Made by a program: the position numbers and the translations under genes
Part shown: piece by piece, positions 33,070 through 43,403 of the stretch
How positions within the stretch are numbered: position 1 is the stretch's first letter
Layout of the letters: every line of letters begins with the position of its first letter
NCBI RefSeq assembly: GCF_905220365.1
Contig: NC_061146.1
Span: 8,187,538-8,251,537, forward strand
Length of the DNA: 64,000 bases
Direction: 5' to 3'
Source of the DNA: Vanessa cardui
Taxonomy: Eukaryota; Arthropoda; Insecta; Lepidoptera; Nymphalidae
Notes under the pieces: generated by a model
What the model saw: the letters and a program-made list of their open reading frames with translations, nothing else
The model's database searches: none
What the model was told of the DNA's origin: nothing

Positions 33070-33353
33070 TAGTACGACACGACTTAGATGTAGATACAGT
33101 ATGTAGTACATCCGAATTAAGTACGCTATACCAAATTATAAATATCTATTTCTTATGTGAATATGATCTTTACACAAACGTAATATCATGTGACCTAATA
33201 TATTCGTCAATTTGACACGTCACTGACGCGAGAATCTATAGCGACGAATAGCGTCGAATGGCGCGATATGGAGCTATTTTTATTGGCTGTGTAAATCGGC
33301 AATAATCGGTTTTATTTAATTCGCCGATGCTACATTTAAGTTGTGTCGTACTA
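33070..33353 (-). mobile_element. Tc1/mariner-type MITE, family M1, copy 2
   Basis: TIRs TAGTACGACACGACTTAGAT and its complement AAGTTGTGTCGTACTA, with TA at 33068-33069 and 33354-33355. Internal blocks (GCGTACTTAATTCGG, GAATATATTAGGTCA in reverse) match the 3737 copy in inverted orientation. It is about 50 bp shorter. Confidence 0.85.
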
Positions 33354-33551
33354 TACTATAGTATTGTAAACTTTAAAAAAGTCAGTGATGGTATATGTCT
33401 ATCCTTCAGGGATAACCCATAATAACCATTTTTATCCTTTATAGATAGATATCCATCTATAGTATATTTAGTTTAAGTATTGCACCAGTACGAAGCCGGG
33501 TCGAGCCGCTAGTATATCTATACATTCATGTTATACTTATATATTATATGT

Positions 33552-33800
33552 TTGACGACCTCCGTCGTCGAGTGGTGTGTACACCGGTTTTCATGGGTAC
33601 GCTACTCCGGGTTCGATTCCCGGCAGAGTCAATGATAATCTATATCATTAGTTTTCTATATTGTCTTGAGTCTGGGTGTTTGTGGTACCGTCGTTACTTC
33701 TGATTTTTATTTCTTATTTTTCATAACACAAGTGCTTTAGCTACTTACATTGGGATCAGAGTATTGTATGTGATGTTGTCTCATATTTATGTATTTATTA
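33552..33800 (+). mobile_element. SINE-B copy
   Basis: GACGACCTCCGTCGTCGAGT, CGGGTTCGATTCCCGG (short deletion just before it), GTCTTGAGTCTGGGTGTTTG, CATTGGGATCAGAGTATTGT and the tail TTATGTATTTATTATTTATG. Confidence 0.9.
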
Positions 33801-34210
33801 TTTATGTTATTACGACGACACACACTCATACATAGTTAAGATTAGGCACATAAGAAGCCTTAGAGCAAATCTTTTTGACTTTTCTCGACTGTAATATGTA
33901 TACGCATAAACCTACATCTTGAATCACTTACTCAAACCGCCTATAAATCCGTTGCGTAGCTTAAAAGATCTAGCGAGGGAAGGGACATTGTTTTATTCTA
34001 TGCAAAGATTGATTAAAATATTGATACATTTTACTCCAAATGTTAAAAATCAATAATACGTTTTTTGCCATTTCTTTAGGTTTTTTATTGTTATAATGAT
34101 AAGATCGATCAGTAAAGCCTTCTCTTTAGTGACTTTGTAAATCATTACGCTTGAAATTTTTGGAACAAGCAGTAGGGGACCACTTGTTTTAATTCTATAA
34201 ATCACTTTAT

Positions 34211-34388
34211 ACCCCGCGCCCGGCTTTGCCCTCACGTTGGAGGGAACATAGGTTTAGGTATATAAAATTAGCCTATGTATATAGAGTTTAAACTTACTTC
34301 ATACCAAATTTCAGCAAATTCGCTCCAATTTTTAGCCATTAGACAGACGGACAAAAGTTACTTTCGTATTTTTAATATTACTGTGTAC
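34211..34388 (+). mobile_element. RTE-like LINE 3'-end relic
   Basis: CCGCGCCCGGCTTTGCCCTC, TTACTTCATACCAAATTTCA, AGACAGACGGACAAAAGTTA, ending TTTTAATATTACTGTG. Confidence 0.6.
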
Positions 34389-34478
34389 TATAAAGCTTTA
34401 AATTACACAAAAATAATGTATTAGTTAAATATTGTATTTGAATTAATAGAGTTAATATTTCGTAAAATTTTAATTAAT

Positions 34479-34780
34479 TTCGTGCTCGGGGGTGAAGGAA
34501 AACATCGTGAGGAAACCTGCATGTGTCTAATTTAAACCAAATTCTCCCACATGTGTATCTACTAATCTGCATTGGAGCAGCTTGGTGTGATGTGCTCCTA
34601 ACTTCCTCCTCGAAGGGAGAGGATACTTTATTCCAGTGTGGAAAATTTACAGACTGTTTCTATAAGATATCTTATGACTAAGGAAAGGTGGGTATCGACT
34701 GGATGAGGTAGTGAAGAACTGGGTGCTCGTGTACGCCTTAATTTGCCTTGTCCAACAGTGCGAAATTTACAGGCTGTTAC
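34479..34780 (+). mobile_element. SINE-A 3' half plus a second tail fragment
   Basis: CGTGCTCGGGGGTGAAGGAA, ACATCGTGAGGAAACCTGCA, ACTTCCTCCTCGAAGGGAGA, TTTACAGACTGTTT. About 100 bp on (34740-34780), CAACAGTGCGAAATTTACAG repeats the tail motif. Confidence 0.7.
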
Positions 34781-35149
34781 TGTGGTCATACAAGGCATAT
34801 AAACACAGTTTTTTTTATACATTAGTGATTTGATTCCGTCACAAACTTTATTTGTTTATTACTATTTTTATAATGTATGTATCGTAATTTAACCCAAAAA
34901 ATGTATTGTACCTCGACCACTTATTAACTTAAACAAACTTTACTTCAAATAGATTATTAAAAATCTCATCAATTATTACCATAGGTGGCTACGAATTTTC
35001 CGAACCATGGTAGCGTTGGTAACATTTTCGGAACAATTGTATCGTAAATCCCAAATTGATTTTTGGAAATTATACCTTAATAGACAAGATTTAGAGTTCA
35101 TTTTCGGTTATTGAATATACAGACATGCGCTCTCCTGTAAAGTACGAAT

Positions 35150-35348
35150 TATATCGTTCCTGTTTCTTCGCATTTTCAGCGCCAGTACCCGTCCGACTTT
35201 CATGAGGATTGGACGTCAGTAAGGAAGGTTATCGTATAACGCTCGCGATCGAAACGTGTGATTAATATTTTTATTTAGAGTGAAATCAAGTGTCTTAAGT
35301 ATATTTCAAGACTGTAACATCGAGAACGAACGAAAAATTAAATAAAGG
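35150..35348 (+). promoter_or_regulatory. Candidate promoter and noncoding first exon
   Basis: TCAGT at 35216 matches the arthropod initiator, and GATCGAAACGTG lies about 30 bases downstream, roughly where a DPE would fall. After about 130 bp more there is AAAGGTAAGTGTTG, a consensus splice donor. CpG density is higher than nearby. No open frame is needed for a 5' UTR exon. Each word is weak alone; the combination is what I note. Confidence 0.25.
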
Positions 35349-36049
35349 TAAGTGTTGTTATTGAGAAAATTTAAAAAAAAGTTATTTTTTTTAAATCGTT
35401 GTGTTAATGTCGAAGTACTCAAAAAGGATGTTTTCTTTCGCTTTTAAGGGGTAAAAATATTGTTTTTATTATCTATTAATATTATTAATTCATTATCAAT
35501 GAATATACATAGCTATCGTCTTGTAGTTTTTTGTTGTTAAGGTTATATTTGATAAAAATATTCTTAATCTGTTAAGGTTTGATATTATGTAGGTATCTAA
35601 CAAAAAGGCTTAGCTTAATTACTGCTGATATCTAAGAAGGATATGTGTTTACTGTACATATTTAGAGTAACATACAGAAAATATTATATAAACGATTTGT
35701 TTGTAAAATATACAACATAATTCATTGGGTTTTGTAATTAATTAGAAATAAAAGAAATATGTATAATTGTATATAATGCTTATACATTAATTGCTTAAAA
35801 ATATTCGACAAATTTTATTCAATAAAGCAACACTAAAATTGTTCATTTACACTGTGTATTTGAGCGTTATGTTATTAAGGGTCGTTGACCTCGCAATTAT
35901 TATTTTAGGGGACTTCCGATTTCATTTAATTACTTGAAAATGTTGAATATAATATATCTCGGATAATTATATTACATTTGTTTTGGACTTTTAAAAAATC
36001 TTATGTTTAATAATTTTTGATTAACAGTACTTATTTCCTGTTAAAGCCT
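35349..36049. other. No gene seen
   Basis: AT-rich and intron-like, with no repeat recognised. Confidence 0.5.
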
Positions 36050-36300
36050 GAAAATAGATGACTATATTTACGCCCAGCTTTGCTTAAGTGTAAGGAGTAT
36101 GGCGTCTACACATTTGCACATTTCTAAAGTCAAATTTGAATAACTTTTGTACAACTAACCCCAAATGTACCCCCTTGTATAGATAATTAAAAAAAGAAAA
36201 TTGCTTCATATAAAATTTTATCAAAATCGGTTTATTGGTATACCTGTAAAAATATAAGAGACAAACAGAGTTACTTTAGCTTTTATAATATGAACAAGAT
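36050..36300 (+). mobile_element. Degraded RTE-like LINE tail
   Basis: TTTACGCCCAGCTTTGCTTA, then TATCAAAATCGGTTTATTGG, AGAGACAAACAGAGTTACTT and TTTATAATATG, in the family order but heavily diverged. Confidence 0.5.
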
Positions 36301-36395
36301 GCTGGCCGCGGCTTTGCGTGCGTAGAAGTTGAATATATTTACACATTAACAAAAAATATAACGTTAATTTAAGACATCATACATCATCATATATA

Positions 36396-36676
36396 TTTCA
36401 CTGCTGGGATAAAGCCTCCTCTCCCATTTAAGAAAGAGTTTGGAACATATTCCACCACGCTGTTACAATGGGGCTAGTGGAATGCACATGTATCAGAATT
36501 TCGAAGAAATTAGACACATGCAGATTTCCTCGTGATGTTTTCCTTTACCGATAAGCACGAGATGAATTATAAACACAAATTAAGCATATACTTATACATA
36601 TATAGTGTTGCTTGCCTGGGTCTGAATCCCAAATCATCGGTTAAGATGCACGTGCTCTAACTAGGCCATCTCAGCT
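36396..36676 (-). mobile_element. SINE-A, antisense, diverged
   Basis: TTTCACTGCTGGGATAAAGC, TATTCCACCACGCTGTTACA, GATTTCCTCGTGATGTTTTC, AATCATCGGTTAAGATGCAC, ending AACTAGGCCATCTCAGCT. Confidence 0.85.
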
Positions 36677-37800
36677 ATTTATATATATAATCTACTTATA
36701 TTTAATCAGTAGCCCAAAAATGTTTCTAAGTTAAAAATGACAGACGTCCACACAAACTTCGAACAATTATTTCACCCCCTCAGACATATAATTTCCAAAA
36801 TTCCTTCTTTAGTGTGTGTCTCTTACTTAGACATTGTGGAATCCGAACTCAAATAATCCGAATTCAATTAAACAAAAAATTGCTTTTAAAACTAGTTTAT
36901 ATCAATAATTCTTTATCAATTTAATTGTACATTGTAACGTTGTCAGTAGTGGTTAGTTAGTGAATAAAAAAACAAAAGAAGATCACAGAACATTCGATTT
37001 TACACATTACTTTTTCTTTTTGATCGATGGATGGATGAAAACGATCCTACTCACCAACTTTAATAGTTTACGCTCCGTGATAATGTCAGTCCGGACATAT
37101 TATTTAATATATGTATATATATACAATATACATATATAGATAGATATATATGTAACTAGTTGACACCCAACTCTTCGCTCGCGTATTTGGGGTTGCTTAT
37201 CGGTGTCAGGCATTAGAAGTAATCCTTAATCTTTCCTTAGATTGCAAGCTCTTTTCATACCAAATTTCAAAGTAACAAAGTTGTATATGTATTCTTTAAT
37301 TTGAATTAACAATAATGAACTATATATTTTTTTAATAAGTCGATAAAAATGATCACTGATGTTTTTGCTGATGTTTCACCCTTATAATAGAAATTCGGGC
37401 TTTGCATTTGATTTAATTCTTATAAGAGAGTACTTGAATTGACTTTTTGATACTGACTGTTTTATTGACGTCAGAATTTTCTTTACAATCGTTAAATAAT
37501 TTTAATTCGAAATTTAAATTATTTAAAATATAAATGCTCTGTGCGATACTTCATCGAACGTCAGAAGAGAGTACTCGTTCTATTATGATCCCAATGAACA
37601 TTGAAATTTAAATTTAATGGATTGATTTAAACGTTTTTTAATTGTATTTTAAGTAAATCCGAAATCGGTTTGTCGTTTTAAATGAGAAATGAATTTATGT
37701 TATTTATTTACATTATAATATTGAGTACACTTACTCACTTGGAAAGGGTGATGGAAGCTCCGTATCTACAAAGGAAAAGTTCTTATATATGATTTCTAAA
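36677..37800. other. No gene seen; one RTE-like tail fragment
   Basis: About 37158-37290 is a degraded RTE-like tail (CTAGTTGACACCCAACTCTT, CATACCAAATTTCAAAGTAA). The remainder is AT-rich with no credible frame. Confidence 0.5.
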
Positions 37801-38290
37801 TCTATATAAACCCTCTGTAAATTATCATACATACCGATCTCGGAGGAGGTAGACGTGTTCCTTTCACTTGTAACATTTTAATTCGCAAAACAATAGTAAA
37901 AGTAAAAATTATAATAAACAATTGTGATACACGGTGTTTACTATTGACATTCGGTTAAATTTGTGATAAAATTCATAGTGAAAGTGTAAAACAATGATGA
38001 AAATAGAAATTTAAAAGTGAATTCTTATCAATGTTTAGACAGTGACGGTGTATCAAATTGTTGGTGTCTACCATATACCCACTTTTATATATTATCAAAT
38101 ATAAATTAGTCAAATAAACAGCGCTTTTTCGCAAGTAAGATCAACTGTAGATTGGACCAGTGGCATAAAATTGGTATACGTATACGATAATACCCGAGTT
38201 CAATCCTCAGTAAAAACAGAAATATTTTACATTTTAAATTTTAAACAACATTGTATTTTTCTTCGCATTATTATAACATTTAATATTATA

Positions 38291-39385
38291 ATGGCAGAGA
38301 AACAGACATCGTGGGGATGCTGCAATGTAAATAAAGACAAGGACGACAAACATATGCAATGTATAGAATGTAAAAAAAAGTACCACTTTGGTTGCTTGGG
38401 AATTGATTCTTGTACGAAAGTGTGCACAGATTGGAATTGTCCCAAATGCAGCAGACCTAAACTAAAAGGAACTAATAATGATGAAACTCCAGTTAAACCA
38501 TCAATAAGTCGTACAAGTTATAAAATTACCGATTCAAATGTGACCAAAAGATCATCAAAAAGACAAGCGCTTAGTTCTCCAACGTCACCTATAGCAAGTG
38601 AGGGACCTTCACAAGAACTGATACGAAATGTCATCAATGAAGCAATTAATAAACAAATGTCAAACCTTATGATAGATATTAACAAAACAATAAAAGATTC
38701 CATAAGTACTCATTTTAAAAACTTAGAAAATAAATTTGAAGAACTTCAAGCATCAGTTTCTTTTATTAGCAACCAGTACGATGATATGAAAAAACAACTT
38801 GATACTCATTTGGAATTAGTTAATAAATTAAAGCAAGAAAATCAAACCCTTCAATGTACAGTGACTAACCTACAAAATAAAGTAAACTTAATGGAACAAC
38901 ATGCACGAGCTAATAATGTTGAAATACAATGTGTTCCCGAGTCAAAGAACGAAAATATAATCAATGTTATAAAACAACTCTCAAAATCTGTAGGATACAA
39001 TATTAAAGATAATGAAATAGTTCACTGCACCCGTATCGCTAAAATGAATCCAAAAACTACAAGACCCAGATCTATCATAGCACAACTCAGCGCACCTATG
39101 ATTCGCGACCAACTATTAGCGGCAGTTATAAAATTCAACAAAAATAATCCCTCCAACAAACTAAATACATCCCATCTTGGCATAGCAGGTAACAAGGCTC
39201 CCATATATGTATGTGAACATCTATCCGCATCGAATAAATCTCTTCACGCTGCCGCTCGTCAAAAAGCTAAAGAATTAAACTACAAACACATTTGGGTTCG
39301 TAACGGGCGCATATTTATGAGAAAAACGGACATCTCCGACTACAAATTAATTAATAGTGTGGAATGTCTCAACAAATTAACCTAG
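38291..39385 (+). CDS. LINE ORF1 protein: PHD-like finger, coiled coil, FP-like C-terminus
   Basis: 364 residues, probably an RNA-binding protein that coats the element RNA. I start at ATG 38291 (MAEKQTSWGCCNVN); the open frame extends upstream only with a non-ATG codon. Residues 10-53 form a PHD-type zinc cluster, with C24, C27, H32, C35, C50 and C53 in place; the first Cys pair is an adjacent CC (10-11) instead of CxxC. A hydrophilic region and a coiled coil (about 110-220, KQENQTLQCTVTNLQNKVNL) follow. The end (APIYVCEHLSASNKSLHAAA ... WVRNGRIFMRK) resembles the C-terminal domain shared by insect LINE ORF1 proteins and the baculovirus FP family. Confidence 0.75.
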   Translation: MAEKQTSWGCCNVNKDKDDKHMQCIECKKKYHFGCLGIDSCTKVCTDWNCPKCSRPKLKGTNNDETPVKPSISRTSYKITDSNVTKRSSKRQALSSPTSPIASEGPSQELIRNVINEAINKQMSNLMIDINKTIKDSISTHFKNLENKFEELQASVSFISNQYDDMKKQLDTHLELVNKLKQENQTLQCTVTNLQNKVNLMEQHARANNVEIQCVPESKNENIINVIKQLSKSVGYNIKDNEIVHCTRIAKMNPKTTRPRSIIAQLSAPMIRDQLLAAVIKFNKNNPSNKLNTSHLGIAGNKAPIYVCEHLSASNKSLHAAARQKAKELNYKHIWVRNGRIFMRKTDISDYKLINSVECLNKLT

Positions 39386-39428
39386 ACCTAAGTTATGTTG
39401 CATGTAAATACGTTGATTCATTGCAAAA

Positions 39429-42317
39429 ATGTTGGCATTAAATGTATATTACCAAAATGTTAAAGGTCTTCGTACAAAAACACTTGATTTCCATAGAAAA
39501 GTGTGCTGTAATAATTATGATCTTATTGTATTGACTGAAACTTGGCTATGTTGTAGCATTTTAAGTGCGGAACTATTTAGCGATAACTATAATGTTTACA
39601 GAAGAGATAGAGACCGACTCAATTCGAGCAAAAAACATGGTGGGGGAGTATTGGTAGCTGTAAGTACTAAACTTAACTCTCGGCGAATGGAATCCTGGGA
39701 GAGTTCCTGTGAGGATTTATGGATCACAATAGACATACACAAAAATAATAAAATAGTTTTGTGTGCTGCCTATATCCCCCCACCGGTCAATAAATCCGTA
39801 TTGAACAGATTTATAGACAATGTTAATCGTGTTTCAGAATTTACACATTACAATACGCTTATCATTGGAGATTTTAATTTAAGCTGCATAAACTGGGATT
39901 TGGTAGGCAAAGCTAGTAACAAGTGCAATTTACCTTCTTTGGCTCAATCTCTTGTAGACTTTTCTCAAATGAACTCTTTTTGTCAAATGAATCACATAAA
40001 AAATCAACAAAACAAAATCTTGGATCTCGTTTTCTTTAATAGTGATAATTTTAAAGTTACGGTTAGCTCATCATCAAATGTATTGAGTCGAATAGACCCT
40101 TTTCATCCACCTTTAGATATTAGCGTCAACAAGGATGACAATACAGCAAAATTATTAGAGTCAAACTCCAAATATGTAAAATATAACTTTTTTAAGGCTG
40201 ATTTCGCAGCAATAAATAGTTTCCTCAATCATGTAAACTGGGCAGAAAAACTTTCAGTGTACAATGACGTCGATACAATGGTAAAAATATTCTATTCTGT
40301 CATACGGTCTTCAATAGAACAATACGTACCCAAACAGACACACAGAAATAAAACTAAATATCCTCCATGGTTCAACAAAACTCTTATTAAAAGAATTAAA
40401 GAAAAAGAAAAACTAAGAACAAGATACAAAAAATATAAAAATCCTATGGACGAGATTTCCTTCAAAATTCTAGAAAAGAGATGTGAGAAATTATCATTAG
40501 AATGTTACAACTCTTATATAAAACGCTCAGAAGATAACATCAAAACTAATTCTAAATATTTTTGGACATTTACGAACTCAAAAAGACAAAACAATTCTCG
40601 TGCATTTCCATCTACTATGACGAGAAATAATGTCGAAATTTCAGGTGCCAGTAACATTTGCAACAACTTCGGTTCACATTTTTCTAAAATTTACAATAGT
40701 AATACAGCTACCCAATACAACGTCAATGATATCCTAGCTAATATGTTTGATGACGCTAACAAAAGCTGTGTCTTATCATGTATTCAGCTAAATGAACACG
40801 AAATATTGAAGAAATTACAAAACCTAGATCCGCATAAAGGTGCAGGAGCGGACGATATACCACCAATTTATTTAATTAACTGCGCATCATCTCTTGCTAA
40901 ACCTCTAAGAATAATTTATAATGTATCACTAAGTTTGGGAGCATTTCCAACTAAGTGGAAGGTGGCAAAAGTGGATCCCATTTTTAAAAGTGGTAATAAC
41001 GAAAAATTAGAGAACTACAGGCCTATATCTATTCTTTCGGTGTTCGCCAAAGTATTTGAGTCTTTAGTTTATCCGTATATATATGCCCAGTTTAAAGGTG
41101 GTATTAGTCAGCATCAACACGGTTTTATATCTGGGAGATCTACTAACACAAATTTAGTTAACTATACTGAAATACTAATCGAGTCTGTTGACAAACGAAA
41201 AAGAGTTGATGTAGTCTATACAGATTTTAGCAAGGCATTTGACCTGGTTCCCATTTCAGTTCTCCTTACAAAATTATCAGTATTTGGCATGACTGGATCT
41301 ATATTGGACTGGTTAAAATCATATCTTTATGATAGGTGTTTCTATGTAGTTGCAAATGGATATGAATCTATAAAATTCAACATAACATCTGGAGTTCCTC
41401 AAGGCTCACACCTGGGTCCTTTACTTTTTAATATTTTTATCAACGACCTACCAAAAAGTTTTCATCACTCAACACCTTTCATGTTCGCTGATGACCTTAA
41501 ACTCCTAAAGGTTATTGAAAATTTTGAAGATGCTAGTCGCTTACAGGAGGATCTAAATCGATTGTATCATTGGTGTAAGGTGAACGGAATGGTACTCAAC
41601 ACAGAAAAATGTTCTTGTATATCGTTCACTCGGAATAAGCTTGAAGTTAACACCAGTTATTACCCATACGTCATTGCTAATGTCCCTCTAAAACGCCTTA
41701 ATACAATCAGGGATCTTGGTGTGATTTTCGATGAGAAGCTTACATTTATTCCACACATAGATAATATAGTCACCAAAGCCTCAAAGATGTTGGGTTTTGT
41801 CCTGAGGAACAGCAAAATATTCCGAAATGTACATACCAAAATAATTCTATATAATAGCTTAGTAAGAAGTATACTAGAGTATGGTAGTGTCATTTGGAGG
41901 CCACATTATGCAACACACTGCCTAAGAATAGAGAGGATACAAAGGCGATTTCTCTATCATCTGGCGTTCTCTCAAAGAAAGGCTAAAGAACTCTCTTCGT
42001 ATAATGAAAGGCTAGCATTTTTTAAGATACATAGCTTGAGCCAAAGAAGAGATTTGTTGGATTTGATGTTTTTGTATAAAAGCCTTAACAATATCTATGA
42101 TAATCCAGATTTAGTATGTAAGATAAAATTTAATGTTCCCTCTCGATATCCACGTAAAACAATTAATCCTCTTACAAGACCTTTTCGAAAAACTGTTTTG
42201 GGCAATAACTCACCAATTTCCAGGATGTCTAAAATTCTAAATGATAGTTGTAAACATTTGGACCCTTTTAGGGACTCACTTAAAACATTTCGTTATAAGT
42301 TTTTAAACCACCTGTAA
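39429..42317 (+). CDS. LINE ORF2: AP-endonuclease and reverse transcriptase
   Basis: 962 residues, uninterrupted. The N-terminal APE-type endonuclease has QNVKGL (N10), LTETWL (E37), GDFN (147-150) and a late DPFHPPLDI that supplies the catalytic His of the SDH motif. It nicks target DNA to start reverse transcription. The reverse transcriptase follows: PKGAGADDIPP-like block HKGAGADDIPP, ENYRPISILSV, DFSKAFD (599-605), SGVPQGSHLGPLLFNIFIND (from 654) and the catalytic FADD (686-689). The C-terminal thumb and connection region (VRSILEYGSVIWRP, RIERIQRRFL) is complete. There is no RNase H or zinc knuckle. All catalytic residues I can check are present. Confidence 0.9.
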   Translation: MLALNVYYQNVKGLRTKTLDFHRKVCCNNYDLIVLTETWLCCSILSAELFSDNYNVYRRDRDRLNSSKKHGGGVLVAVSTKLNSRRMESWESSCEDLWITIDIHKNNKIVLCAAYIPPPVNKSVLNRFIDNVNRVSEFTHYNTLIIGDFNLSCINWDLVGKASNKCNLPSLAQSLVDFSQMNSFCQMNHIKNQQNKILDLVFFNSDNFKVTVSSSSNVLSRIDPFHPPLDISVNKDDNTAKLLESNSKYVKYNFFKADFAAINSFLNHVNWAEKLSVYNDVDTMVKIFYSVIRSSIEQYVPKQTHRNKTKYPPWFNKTLIKRIKEKEKLRTRYKKYKNPMDEISFKILEKRCEKLSLECYNSYIKRSEDNIKTNSKYFWTFTNSKRQNNSRAFPSTMTRNNVEISGASNICNNFGSHFSKIYNSNTATQYNVNDILANMFDDANKSCVLSCIQLNEHEILKKLQNLDPHKGAGADDIPPIYLINCASSLAKPLRIIYNVSLSLGAFPTKWKVAKVDPIFKSGNNEKLENYRPISILSVFAKVFESLVYPYIYAQFKGGISQHQHGFISGRSTNTNLVNYTEILIESVDKRKRVDVVYTDFSKAFDLVPISVLLTKLSVFGMTGSILDWLKSYLYDRCFYVVANGYESIKFNITSGVPQGSHLGPLLFNIFINDLPKSFHHSTPFMFADDLKLLKVIENFEDASRLQEDLNRLYHWCKVNGMVLNTEKCSCISFTRNKLEVNTSYYPYVIANVPLKRLNTIRDLGVIFDEKLTFIPHIDNIVTKASKMLGFVLRNSKIFRNVHTKIILYNSLVRSILEYGSVIWRPHYATHCLRIERIQRRFLYHLAFSQRKAKELSSYNERLAFFKIHSLSQRRDLLDLMFLYKSLNNIYDNPDLVCKIKFNVPSRYPRKTINPLTRPFRKTVLGNNSPISRMSKILNDSCKHLDPFRDSLKTFRYKFLNHL

Positions 42318-42515
42318 CCTAATTTTTATATATAGAGATTTTAATATTTTTTTATCAATAAGTTAATACATTTTTAATATAATGTAATAAATGTTTTATA
42401 AACTTCCTAATATTTGCATGCTGTATCTGCCTTAAAAGATAATGCATTTAGAACTAAGCTACACTGTAATTCTTTTTACCCAATATTGTATTAATGTAAT
42501 TATCACTGGTGGATC

Positions 42516-42516
<1 letters not shown>

Positions 42517-42559
<43 letters not shown>

Positions 42560-42570
42560 AATAAATAAAT
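42517..42570. repeat. (TAAA)n tail of the CR1/Jockey-group LINE
   Basis: About 12 units of AAATAAATAAATAAATAAAT close the element. The flank ACAGATAATAATCTTATATA follows. Confidence 0.85.
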
Positions 42571-43166
42571 ACAGATAATAATCTTATATATTGAAAGTGT
42601 AAGCCGCTTTTTGTTCCAATGATTATAGGAAGATAGCTGCATGGAGAAGATCGATTATGGTCTCAATATGGAGAGCTCTAGCCATAAATGTGCAGAAAAA
42701 TAAAGAGGATTCTTTCATATATTTTTTGTGATTTAACAAATATTTAAGATACTGGCCGGTTAGACAACAATACGGTCGTATATGAAAAAAAAAATTAAAG
42801 ATAATTGTTATTGATAAATAATAATTGTGAATAAAAGCGAAGTTTCGCAGGAGACCCAAAGTAAATATTATTCATCGAATCATTAATTGTATTACTAAGT
42901 AATACAAACTTTTGAATTGTTATAAGGATGAACAGACGTAAGATGAACTGACGGCTTCAGGTCAGAAAGTATCATTAAACCAAATTGATTTTGGTCACGA
43001 ACACCAATTTCAAAAGAGACTGACTACGCAGGACAAGTCCAGGCGTGTGAAAGCAAACACAGATGCCCTCTCCGAAACCAACACGAACTGAGTTGTAGGG
43101 TACAGGCCCTATAGCTTAATTTACTTTCCGAGGTGTACCAATTGCTAGCCCCGGACTTTATTTGAG
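42571..43166. other. No gene seen
   Basis: No repeat or frame recognised. The two minus-strand frames here are AT-rich and featureless. Confidence 0.5.
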
Positions 43167-43403
43167 AATAAATAAATAAATAAATATTGGACAGCATCAC
43201 ATACATTTCTGATCCCAATGTAAGTAGCTAACGCACTTGTGTTATGGAATATCAGAAGTAACAACGGCACTACAAACACCCAGACCCAAGACAACATAGA
43301 ATACTAATGATAATCTACATTGACTCGACCGGGATCGAACCCGGGACCTCGGAGTGGCGTACCCATGAAAACCGGTGTACACACTACTCGACCACGGAGG
43401 TCG
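43167..43403 (-). mobile_element. SINE-B, antisense, full length
   Basis: AATAAATAAATAAATATTGG at the left (tail), CTGATCCCAATGTAAGTAGC, GGGATCGAACCCGGGACCTC, CACTACTCGACCACGGAGGT at the right. Confidence 0.9.

Larger units (their letters stand above)
32412..33515 (+). mobile_element. LINE-tail repeat split by later insertions
   Basis: The 5' part is at 32412-32600 (ATTACATAGTATAAAACAAA, ACGCAACGGATTTTGAT). The end GTACGAAGCCGGGTCGAGCC lies about 900 bp on, at 33490-33515, and the family normally spans about 270 bp. The gap holds a CR1-like LINE end (32622-33003) and the M1 MITE (33070-33353). Confidence 0.6.
37801..42570 (+). mobile_element. CR1/Jockey-group LINE, two intact ORFs
   Basis: ORF1 (38291-39385) and ORF2 (39429-42317) are 43 bp apart and both uninterrupted. 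A 3' UTR of about 200 bp ends in GGATCTTAAATAAATAAATA, a (TAAA)n tail at 42517-42570. APE-type endonuclease plus reverse transcriptase with no RNase H places it in the CR1/L2/Daphne/Jockey group; I cannot name the family. The 5' end is not resolved and lies somewhere in 37.8-38.2 kb. No target-site duplication was found. Intact frames suggest a young copy. Confidence 0.8.

Noticed and set aside
38171..38290. 40-residue upstream extension of LINE ORF1
   Set aside because: It starts at TTG, not ATG. The first ATG at 38291 lies just before the PHD-like cluster and fits the family.
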